Both the position numbers and the translations under genes were made by a program. Positions 33,599 through 39,667 of a DNA stretch of 40,321 bases are shown piece by piece. Under the pieces are notes generated by a model that was not told the origin of the DNA, did no database searches, and was given only the letters and a program-made list of their open reading frames with translations. How positions within the stretch are numbered: the first letter of the stretch is position 1; each line of letters opens with the position of its first letter. Origin of the DNA: Clostridiales bacterium (GTDB lineage: Bacteria; Bacillota; Clostridia; Oscillospirales; Oscillospiraceae); contig SFHQ01000024.1 of assembly GCA_004556345.1 (NCBI GenBank), positions 1 to 40,321 on the forward strand. Reading direction: 5' to 3'.

Positions 33599-34654
33599 TT
33601 AGATCGTGCGGATGTCGCCGCGGGAAGAGACGAGGGTGTAACCGACAGAGGCAACGCGGCCCTGCAAGCACCCCACGCACTGCGCCCCCTCTTCTCCGGT
33701 GCAGATCTTCCCGTCATACAGTGCGTATTTCTTCCGCACGGACAGGGGGGAGAGGTTGGGCATCACGACGTTGGCGCCTGCCGCCAAGCCCAGTTCCCGG
33801 CCGTTGGGCTGGATCGTCCCCAGGGCCGTGGTGGCGGGGAGGAGCAGGTTGGGCTGGATGAGGCGTAAGATCGACAGCAGGTAGACGGTCAGCTCTGCCG
33901 TGCCGGGCGCTTCGTCTCGCAGGGGCGTGTCCTGCTGGGGGATGAAGGGGCCGATGCCGCACATGGCGGGCTGGAATTCCTCCACGAATTTCAGGTCCTT
34001 GGCCAAAAGCTCCGGCGTCTGGCCGGGGGAGCCGACGAGGAAGCCGCAGCCCACTTGATAGCCGATGTCTTTCAGGTCCCGCAGGCACTGGATGCGGTGG
34101 TCAAAGGAGAGTGCGGCGGGGTGTAGGGCGGCGTAATGGTCCGGGTCCGCCGTCTCGTGGCGGAGCAGATAGCGGTCTGCCCCGGCGTTGTAGAGGGCTT
34201 GGTAATCCGCCCGCTCCATCTCTCCCAGGGAGAGAGTCACGGCGCAGTCGGGGTAGTCGGATTTGATGGCCCGAAGGAGCCTGCACACGCGGGGAACGGA
34301 AAAGGCTCCGTCCTCGCCGCCCTGGAGAACGAAGGTGCGAAAGCCCAGCCGGTAGCCCTCGGCGCAGCAGGCGAGGATATCCTCGTCAGACAAGCGGTAG
34401 CGGTCGCAGTTTTGGTTCGACCGGCGGATGCCGCAGTAGTAGCAGTCGTTGCGGCAGAAGTTGCTGACCTCGATGAGACCGCGGGTGTAGACCTCTGTGC
34501 CGTAAACCGCCTCCCGCGCCGTCCGGGCCAGCGCCGCCAGACGCGCGGCGGTTTCCGGGGTACGGAAACGGATGAGCTGGGCATACTCGGCCTCAGTCAG
34601 CTGATGACATCGCGCCAGCTTGTTGATCAGGGGGAAGAGGGTTCTCTCATTCAT
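33599..34654 (-). CDS. hydE: [FeFe] hydrogenase H-cluster maturase HydE
   Basis: HydE is a radical-SAM enzyme acting on the HydG-derived iron complex to help build the bridging dithiolate of the H-cluster. The 351 residues include NFCRNDCYYCGIRRSN with the SAM-cluster cysteines, and a complete C-terminal three-cysteine set (CTGEEGAQCVGC) for the optional second cluster. The ATG at 34654 overlaps the end of the upstream regulator gene by 8 bp, so it is translationally coupled. The longer frame is rejected because it lies inside that gene. Confidence 0.95.
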   Translation of the reverse strand: MNERTLFPLINKLARCHQLTEAEYAQLIRFRTPETAARLAALARTAREAVYGTEVYTRGLIEVSNFCRNDCYYCGIRRSNQNCDRYRLSDEDILACCAEGYRLGFRTFVLQGGEDGAFSVPRVCRLLRAIKSDYPDCAVTLSLGEMERADYQALYNAGADRYLLRHETADPDHYAALHPAALSFDHRIQCLRDLKDIGYQVGCGFLVGSPGQTPELLAKDLKFVEEFQPAMCGIGPFIPQQDTPLRDEAPGTAELTVYLLSILRLIQPNLLLPATTALGTIQPNGRELGLAAGANVVMPNLSPLSVRKKYALYDGKICTGEEGAQCVGCLQGRVASVGYTLVSSRGDIRTI

Positions 34655-34904
34655 CGCTCTCAAACTGGGAGTAGGCGGTCTTGACGCGGATGCCGGGCAG
34701 AGCACCGATCTTGCCGGTGAGGGCGGCGGTCACGTCCTGGGGGGCGTCCACGGCCACGGACATGACGTTGATCTTCTTGGCCCGGTAGGGGATGCCCATG
34801 CGGCCGATAATATGCTCGCTGTTCTCATGGAGCAGGTCGTTGAGCTGGGGGACGGAAGCGGCGTCCTCCACGATGATGGCTAGGACAGCAACTCTGGTTT
34901 TCAT
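34647..34904 (-). CDS. TM1266-type iron-only hydrogenase system regulator
   Basis: This 85-residue protein is an ACT/NikR-C-like small protein of the TM1266 family, found next to hydE and hydG in many fermenters and named a putative iron-only hydrogenase system regulator. It has RVAVLAIIVED at the N-terminus, then LNDLLHENSEHIIGRMGIPYR and INVMSVAVDAPQDVTAALTGKIGALPGIRVKTAYS. AAAGAGGTG precedes the ATG. It heads the hyd transcript. The molecular function is not established. Confidence 0.92.
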   Translation of the reverse strand: MKTRVAVLAIIVEDAASVPQLNDLLHENSEHIIGRMGIPYRAKKINVMSVAVDAPQDVTAALTGKIGALPGIRVKTAYSQFESDE

Positions 34905-35064
34905 TATACAACACCTCTTTTTACTGGATGATAGAAGATAGAAAAAAGGCCGCACCTGGTTTGGGTGCGGCCTTGGGGTCGTGTGAGATCACTTGGCTGC
35001 CCCTTTCAGGCAGGGCGGCTGGCCCTTACTGTCAGGTGCGCCCTGGGGGACTTGCCCAGGGTCT
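34905..35064 (-). promoter_or_regulatory. Structured leader of the hyd operon, candidate riboswitch/attenuator
   Basis: From the promoter at 35071-35099 to the regulator's start codon runs a leader of about 160 nt. It contains a CCCTGGG/CCCAGGG hairpin, a CTGCC/GGCAG hairpin, and a strong intrinsic terminator. The segment CGCACCTG (35033-35040) can pair perfectly with CAGGTGCG (terminator 3' arm, about 34960-34967 and into the stem), which would break the terminator. Such mutually exclusive pairings are typical of riboswitches or attenuators. I match it to no named riboswitch class. Confidence 0.5.
34941..34974 (-). terminator. Intrinsic terminator inside the hyd leader
   Basis: On the minus strand AAGGCCGCACC and GGTGCGGCCTT (arms 34964-34974 and 34946-34956) enclose a short loop and end in six T bases. 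It lies 37 bp upstream of the TM1266-type gene and would stop both HAD readthrough and the leader transcript. Confidence 0.88.
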
Positions 35065-35879
35065 TTGTCTATTATACAGGCGGAAGCGGCACTTGGCAAG
35101 CCTTTTGCGGCAGGAATCTCACCGACGCCGTTCAAAACCAGGCGGGGGCGATAGGGGAAGTGGCCGATCTCCTCCCGGCTGGTGACGCCGGAGAGGACGA
35201 GGACAGTGTCCAGGCCGCACTCGATGCCGGCAACGATGTCCGTGTCCATCCGGTCGCCGATGATGGCGGTGTCCTGGGAATGACAGCCCAAAATGTTCAG
35301 GCCCGTCCGCATCATCAGGGGGTTTGGCTTGCCGACGTAATAGGCGGCCTTGCCCGTGGCCAGCTCGATGGGGGCGACCAGGGCGCGGCAGGCGGGGACC
35401 AGGCCCTGCTCCGTGGGGCCGGTCAGGTCGCTGTTGGTGCCGATGAGCCGGGCACCGTTCTGAACGAAGCGCACGGCCCGGCAGATGTTCTCATAGGTGT
35501 AACTCAGGGACTCGCCCACGATGACATAGTCCGGGGCCACATCGTCAAAGGTGATGCCCTGCTCATACAGGGCGTTGAGCAGGCCCGGCTCCCCGATGAC
35601 GAAGGCTCTGGCCCTGGGCATCTGGTCGGCAATGAATTTGGCGGTGGCCAGGGCGCTGGTGTAAAAATGCTTTTCGTCGATGTCCAGGCCCATGCGGGAG
35701 AGCTTGGATTGCAGTTCTCGCTGGGTCTTGCCGCTGTTGTTGGTGAGGAAGAGGAATTTCTTGTGTTCCTTCTGGAGCCAGGCGACAAATTCCTGCACGC
35801 CGGGTAAGAGACGGTTGCCGTGGTAGATCACGCCGTCCATGTCGCAGATGAAGCCTTTTTTGGTGAGTAAGTTTTGCAT
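34989..35879 (-). CDS. HAD-IIA family phosphatase (NagD/4-nitrophenylphosphatase-like)
   Basis: This sugar- or nucleotide-phosphate phosphatase has 296 residues. HAD motif I is FICDMDGVIYHG, motif II LTNNSGKT, the cap domain lies in between, motif III is the K of GKPNPLMM, and motif IV is IIGDRMDTDI. The recognisable family sequence ends near RLVLNGVGEIP; about 40 further residues of unusual composition coincide with the promoter and structured leader of the hyd genes, so the stop may have been lost or the two functions share the DNA. GGGAGG precedes the ATG at 35879. Confidence 0.9.
   Translation of the reverse strand: MQNLLTKKGFICDMDGVIYHGNRLLPGVQEFVAWLQKEHKKFLFLTNNSGKTQRELQSKLSRMGLDIDEKHFYTSALATAKFIADQMPRARAFVIGEPGLLNALYEQGITFDDVAPDYVIVGESLSYTYENICRAVRFVQNGARLIGTNSDLTGPTEQGLVPACRALVAPIELATGKAAYYVGKPNPLMMRTGLNILGCHSQDTAIIGDRMDTDIVAGIECGLDTVLVLSGVTSREEIGHFPYRPRLVLNGVGEIPAAKGLPSAASACIIDKDPGQVPQGAPDSKGQPPCLKGAAK
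35071..35099 (-). promoter_or_regulatory. hyd operon promoter inside the HAD gene 3' end
   Basis: On the minus strand TTGCCA (35094-35099) and a perfect TATAAT (35071-35076) are separated by exactly 17 bp. The boxes fall in codons beyond the conserved end of the HAD protein. Confidence 0.65.
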
Positions 35880-35939
35880 CGTGATGCCTCCCATCCGGGC
35901 CGACACGGCCCGCAGTGTATCTCTTGTTTGGATTCTTTT

Positions 35940-35956
35940 CTACAAGCTTATTGTAG
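35940..35956. promoter_or_regulatory. Palindrome over the HAD gene -10 region
   Basis: CTACAA-GCTTA-TTGTAG is a perfect inverted repeat. On the minus strand it contains TACAAT, a plausible -10 box for the HAD gene, so it could be an operator. No good -35 box is visible. Confidence 0.4.
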
Positions 35957-36064
35957 CGCGAAATGGGAAAGAGAACCACCGTGCTTGTGTTAAATTTTGG
36001 TGAAGAGCCGGCACACCACATGGTTCATGTTTTCCGTTGTCATTTTTGTCATGGGGATGCCTCG

Positions 36065-36093
36065 TTGTGTTCCTCTGGCCCCTGTGGTATACT
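36065..36093 (+). promoter_or_regulatory. Promoter of the small ORF
   Basis: TTGTGT (36065-36070) and TATACT (36088-36093) are separated by 17 bp, followed 10 bp later by AAGGAGGGG. Confidence 0.5.
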
Positions 36094-36115
36094 TCAATAA
36101 AGAAGGAGGGGTGCT

Positions 36116-36241
36116 ATGCACGAACCAGTTCCATTGTCCAGAAAACCGGGTACATGTCAGTATTGGGGGTACATATCATTGCTCTCTGACAGAGAAGCGC
36201 CCGTATCAGCATTTATGCTGGCACGGGCGCAAATCATTTAA
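36116..36241 (+). CDS. Possible 41-residue small protein
   Basis: An ATG lies 4 nt after AAGGAGGGG and 22 bp below a promoter-like -10 box, and opens a frame of 41 codons. The product has no signal peptide or membrane helix, and I do not recognise it. The last third of the frame lies in a perfect hairpin (36197-36230), so it may be a leader peptide or a remnant rather than a working gene. Confidence 0.35.
   Translation: MHEPVPLSRKPGTCQYWGYISLLSDREAPVSAFMLARAQII
36197..36230. repeat. Two-tier perfect hairpin
   Basis: GCGCCCGT (36197-36204) pairs with ACGGGCGC (36223-36230), and inside it CAGCAT (36207-36212) pairs with ATGCTG (36215-36220). No T-run follows directly, so its role is unclear. 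Confidence 0.6.
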
Positions 36242-36252
36242 GGCATGCTTTA

Positions 36253-36312
36253 CACCCCCGTTTCTTTCATTATATCAGAATATCAGAAACGGGGGTGATT
36301 TTGTGGTTTTTT
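36253..36312 (+). terminator. Hairpin with T-rich tail
   Basis: CACCCCCGTTTCT (36253-36265) and AGAAACGGGGGTG (36285-36297) form a perfect 13-bp stem with a 19-nt AT-rich loop, followed by ATTTTGTGGTTTTTT. The loop contains a minus-strand TATAAT. Confidence 0.6.
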
Positions 36313-36322
36313 GACAGGCTGA

Positions 36323-36357
36323 GGAAGGCTCCGGCGCTTTTGGTACCGGAGCCTTCC
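36323..36357 (-). terminator. Hairpin after the lipoprotein gene
   Basis: GGAAGGCTCCGG (36323-36334) and CCGGAGCCTTCC (36346-36357) form a perfect 12-bp stem 8 bp from the lipoprotein stop codon. The U-tract is poor, but position and stem strength fit a terminator. Confidence 0.6.
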
Positions 36358-36364
36358 TTGAGTC

Positions 36365-38428
36365 TTACTTTGCAAGCACAACGGAAATTTTGATTTCCTT
36401 TTCCGTCTCGCTCAGGTCGAACGCGCCGCCGTCCGCGACGCTCACACGCAGCTCATACAGTGTGCCGTCAGAAAGCGTATCCACGGCGCTGCCTGCTTCA
36501 TCCGTGATCGACCACAGCTCCTTGCCGACCTCCGCCAGCTTTCCATCTGCACCGTAGGCATAGAGATTCAGCTCAGCGGCGCTTCCGGAAAGATTGTTCA
36601 TCCGGAACGAGACCGTCGTGTTGGGATGAACATTTTCGACCGTCACAGTATTGCGCCAGCTGGCGACCGTGCCGTCACCGCCGTCCTGCTCAAACTGTTC
36701 CTGTGTCAGTACGTTCCGCGCGGCCTTATCGAGATCGACCTCTCGGTACGGCATTTCGGGCAGATAAACGAAGCGATCCTGCAAGCGCAGTAGCTCCAGA
36801 TAGCCCGTTGGGCAATAGAGCGCGTTGCCGCTGTTGCCGGCATACATGCCGATGGCCATGTTGTTATAGCCGTATTTGCTGGAGACATCCATGGTAAAGA
36901 CAGTCTCACCGGTTGCAAAGTCCAGGATGATGTACTGCCACATACCGGTGTTCAAGTCCTGCACATAGCCGTAGATATAGCCGGTCGCGGTGGAGAGCTT
37001 CATGATCGACGTGTCGCTCAAGTCATTGCGGCACCAGACGCTTTTCATCTCATAGCCGGAATCGGTTTTGATGGTATCGACACGTTCGACGCCGGGCGCG
37101 ATCATGCAGTTGCCCTTTGTCAGCCAGTTCGTATCATAGATGTTGGCGTAGCTCTGGATGGAAGAGTCACTGTTGGGATCAGCAAGGCCTGCGTTGCCTG
37201 CGCCGAACCAGTTGCAGACAATCATGCTGACGGTGCCCTCGCTGTCATCATAGACGATGGCAGAGTTTTCAATCGCCACCTGATAGCCCTCGGGCAGATC
37301 ATCCAGCACCGGCATGCTTGCAACGATCTCACCGGTCTTCATATCGAGCGCGAGAAGCTTCACGGGGTCTGCGTTGTCAGTGAACATTACAAGGTCTGGC
37401 GTCAGCGACGGAGAGCAGCCGCCGCCCCAGGCAAGACCGCCGCCGGTCGTTTTATCGCCTTCGCCGCTGACTTTTGCGCCGACGCTCTCATACGGCGTGC
37501 ACCAGACGGCCTCAACGCCGTTATTCGCGCGCAGCAGATAGCAGTTCTGGTTTGTCAGGATGACCGCGCCGTCCTTGGAGGCGGCAATGCCGTTCTCCGC
37601 GCCCTCACCGGGGGTGAGCTCATAAACAAAGACCGCGTCGGAGAGGTCAGCCTGTTCGCCATTTAAAATCGCGTCGATGGCGGAGCGTGCGATGTAGCCC
37701 ATCACGCCCTGCTGCTGGCGCTCCGGGTAGATACGGAAGCCGCCGGTGGCAAACCAGAGATTTCCTTCATAATCAAACACTACGGACAGCAGGTTCTGCT
37801 CCAGCGTCTTGCCCAGTGCAGCCTCTGCGGCAGCCTTGATGTCAATGTCCAGCACCTTTTCAAATTCAGGCAGGACGTTTCCTGCTTCATCGGTTGCCCG
37901 CAGCATCAGCACATGGTTGTTGCTGGTGGGGCAGACGATGCGGTTTTCCGAATCCAGGAACGTATAGGAGCTCTGGATGACGTAACCGCCGCCGTCATGC
38001 TGCTTCGGGGAGAAATAGCCCAGCGTCGTGGCTTCCTCTGCATTCAGATCACGGATGGCAATGCCGCCGAGCAGCGGAACGACTGCGTGGCCGTAGTTGT
38101 CAAAGTAAATAGCAGGCGAAGCGTTCGGGTTGGTTTTCTCATAGGAAACATTGATCTCTGGATAGATACCGAGCGGCAGGACCTCATCCGTGGAGTCGGT
38201 ATTGTAGCCATCGTGGTGAATGTTGGCATCGCTCTTTGCCATATAGGGGTTTTCATCGACACGCTTGGCATTCATGGCCTTTACCGGCAGGGCGGCGCTT
38301 GCCGCGGACACTGTATCCGATGCAGGCATGTCGGAAGACTGCTTCGCACCGCAGGCCGCCAATGTCAGGCACAACACACCGGTCAACAGAAGGGTGGGGA
38401 CAGAACACTGTAATTTTTTCTTTCTCAT
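36365..38428 (-). CDS. Large lipoprotein, probable beta-propeller
   Basis: The 687-residue protein starts with a lipoprotein signal (RKKKLQ basic start, hydrophobic core, lipobox LAAC near residue 25), so it should be tethered outside the membrane. The body repeats propeller-like strands: NNHVLMLRATD, GNLWFATGGFRIYP, DGAVILTNQNCYLLRA, PVKLLALDMKTGEIVASMP and TGYIYGYVQDLNTGMWQYIILDFATGETVF, similar to quinoprotein or WD-like propellers. A C-terminal all-beta domain follows from about 590. No catalytic motif is seen. GGAGG lies 6 nt before the ATG. It sits 50 bp after the pseudo-receiver gene, in the same direction and probably the same transcript. Function unknown. Confidence 0.85.
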   Translation of the reverse strand: MRKKKLQCSVPTLLLTGVLCLTLAACGAKQSSDMPASDTVSAASAALPVKAMNAKRVDENPYMAKSDANIHHDGYNTDSTDEVLPLGIYPEINVSYEKTNPNASPAIYFDNYGHAVVPLLGGIAIRDLNAEEATTLGYFSPKQHDGGGYVIQSSYTFLDSENRIVCPTSNNHVLMLRATDEAGNVLPEFEKVLDIDIKAAAEAALGKTLEQNLLSVVFDYEGNLWFATGGFRIYPERQQQGVMGYIARSAIDAILNGEQADLSDAVFVYELTPGEGAENGIAASKDGAVILTNQNCYLLRANNGVEAVWCTPYESVGAKVSGEGDKTTGGGLAWGGGCSPSLTPDLVMFTDNADPVKLLALDMKTGEIVASMPVLDDLPEGYQVAIENSAIVYDDSEGTVSMIVCNWFGAGNAGLADPNSDSSIQSYANIYDTNWLTKGNCMIAPGVERVDTIKTDSGYEMKSVWCRNDLSDTSIMKLSTATGYIYGYVQDLNTGMWQYIILDFATGETVFTMDVSSKYGYNNMAIGMYAGNSGNALYCPTGYLELLRLQDRFVYLPEMPYREVDLDKAARNVLTQEQFEQDGGDGTVASWRNTVTVENVHPNTTVSFRMNNLSGSAAELNLYAYGADGKLAEVGKELWSITDEAGSAVDTLSDGTLYELRVSVADGGAFDLSETEKEIKISVVLAK

Positions 38429-38478
38429 TGATATCCTCCATTTTCTTGCTTGTTGTCTCGGCTCAGTTCGATGCCCGT

Positions 38479-38838
38479 TTATTCGATCCAGGCATTCAGT
38501 CCTTGCCGGAATGCATCCTCGGAAACCGGCTCCAGCAGGAAATAGTCTGCCCGCAGCCGGAAGGCGTGAAGGGAGAAATCCAAGTCGCTGCACCAGATCA
38601 TCCGGCACGCGGGGCACAAGGAGCGAAGATGCTCCACTGCATTTAGTCCTGCCACTCCGGAAAGTGCAATGATGGCATTGGTCGGAGCATCTTTCTGCGC
38701 CGCTTCAAAAAAGCGTTCCTGATCGTCATATTGCATGACCTGCGGAAACAGCCCCTTCGCTTCACAAAACCGGGTAATTTGCTCGGCGTAGCGCTGCCGC
38801 TCTGCTTCCTGTTCTGCCAGCACGGCAATACGATACAC
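38479..38838 (-). CDS. Stand-alone degenerate receiver (pseudo-receiver) protein
   Basis: The GTG at 38838 is the best start: AAGGAGGGA lies 5-6 nt upstream, while the ATG 21 bp earlier overlaps that site. The 119 residues align along their whole length with the receiver domain of the neighbouring LytTR regulator (YRIAVLAEQEAER against MRIAIVDDLAAER; FFEAAQKDAPTNAI against FLEAAREAPFTAAF). The metal-binding acidic pair is replaced by Ala-Glu (8-9), the phosphoacceptor Asp by a hydrophobic residue (about L59), and the conserved Lys by Glu (E93). It cannot be phosphorylated normally, and it has no output domain. It may bind the neighbouring regulator or kinase. Confidence 0.75.
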   Translation of the reverse strand: MYRIAVLAEQEAERQRYAEQITRFCEAKGLFPQVMQYDDQERFFEAAQKDAPTNAIIALSGVAGLNAVEHLRSLCPACRMIWCSDLDFSLHAFRLRADYFLLEPVSEDAFRQGLNAWIE

Positions 38839-38884
38839 AGATCTCCCTCCTTCCTTCATCCGATTTGGCATCTTGCTTGCGCTC

Positions 38885-38913
38885 AGTATAAAAAGGTCAT
38901 TCGGCTTTTTCAA
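38885..38913 (-). promoter_or_regulatory. Promoter of the pseudo-receiver/lipoprotein operon
   Basis: On the minus strand TTGAAA (38908-38913) and TATACT (38885-38890) are separated by 17 bp. Confidence 0.65.
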
Positions 38914-38919
38914 GCGCCG

Positions 38920-38948
38920 TGGCACGAAAGAGGCGATTTTGGCACGAA
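38920..38948. promoter_or_regulatory. Direct repeat TGGCACGAA, candidate LytTR binding site
   Basis: TGGCACGAA occurs at 38920-38928 and again at 38940-38948, exactly 20 bp apart, between two divergent promoters. LytTR regulators bind pairs of short direct repeats about two helical turns apart, upstream of the -35 box. The right copy lies 16 bp from the plus-strand -35 box and the left copy 6 bp from the minus-strand one. Confidence 0.6.
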
Positions 38949-38964
38949 TTCCAGCAACGGTTCT

Positions 38965-38993
38965 TTGTCATCCTCGATGCGCTGTGATATAAT
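38965..38993 (+). promoter_or_regulatory. Promoter of the LytTR regulator gene
   Basis: TTGTCA (38965-38970) and a perfect TATAAT (38988-38993) are separated by 17 bp, with the start codon 35 bp below the -10 box. Confidence 0.75.
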
Positions 38994-39028
38994 CATCTTG
39001 GAATTCAAGCACAAGGAGAGAACCCTGC

Positions 39029-39667
39029 ATGAGAATTGCGATCGTGGATGATCTTGCCGCAGAGCGCACACTGCTGAAAGACCGGCTGGAACGGCAGCTT
39101 CAGCGGAGAACTGTGCAGGCGGATATTCTGGAATACGAAAGTAGCAAGACATTTCTGGAAGCGGCAAGGGAAGCCCCCTTTACTGCCGCGTTTCTGGATA
39201 TTTATATGGATGGCATGACGGGCATGGAGGCGGCAAAGGAGTTGCGGAAAACCAACACGGACTGCCTGCTGGTTTTTACCACGACCTCGACCGACCATGC
39301 GCTGGAGGGCTTTCAGGTACGGGCGCTGCACTATCTGGTCAAGCCCTTTACCGAAGCGGACATCGACGCGCTGACGGACATCGTCTATGCTGAGCACTTC
39401 GCGCATCTGATCTACGTCCACACAAGCGTGCAAAAGACGCTTGTCACACGCCAGCCCTTCAAGACGTTCATCGCGCCGCTAAGAGATGACTCGCGCTTTT
39501 TCGTGTGCGGCCGCGGTGTGATCGTGAATCTGGAACACGCGGAGGATCTGGAAAGCGCCGCCTTCCGCATGGCGGACGGAAGCCGCGTGTTTGTCAGTCA
39601 GGACCTTCTGAAAAGCGCCCGGCAGGCGCTTATGGAATATCTGCTGCAAAGGGGGCGGATGGCATAA
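39029..39667 (+). CDS. LytTR-family response regulator
   Basis: The 212-residue regulator has an intact receiver (acidic pair D7-D8, phosphoacceptor D57 in AAFLDIYMDGMTG, T84, K105 in YLVKPF) and a C-terminal LytTR DNA-binding domain (about 125-210) with FVCGRGVIVNLEHAEDL and MADGSRVFVSQDLLKSARQAL. It should be phosphorylated by the kinase encoded next to it. AAGGAGAG precedes the ATG. The stop overlaps the next start codon by one base (TAATG), so the pair is translationally coupled. Confidence 0.93.
   Translation: MRIAIVDDLAAERTLLKDRLERQLQRRTVQADILEYESSKTFLEAAREAPFTAAFLDIYMDGMTGMEAAKELRKTNTDCLLVFTTTSTDHALEGFQVRALHYLVKPFTEADIDALTDIVYAEHFAHLIYVHTSVQKTLVTRQPFKTFIAPLRDDSRFFVCGRGVIVNLEHAEDLESAAFRMADGSRVFVSQDLLKSARQALMEYLLQRGRMA

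Larger units (their letters stand above)
35957..36364. other. Largely non-coding boundary region with hairpins
   Basis: About 400 bp between the HAD gene and the lipoprotein gene hold no conserved gene. Contents are a plus-strand promoter, one tiny ORF with an excellent ribosome site, and three strong hairpins. The base composition changes across it from GC-rich to visibly less GC-rich. Confidence 0.6.

Noticed and set aside
34940..35064. Identification of the hyd leader as SRP RNA, 6S RNA or a named riboswitch
   Set aside because: The SRP GGUCAGG/GGAAGGAAGCAGC core is absent, and I could not match any riboswitch consensus with confidence.
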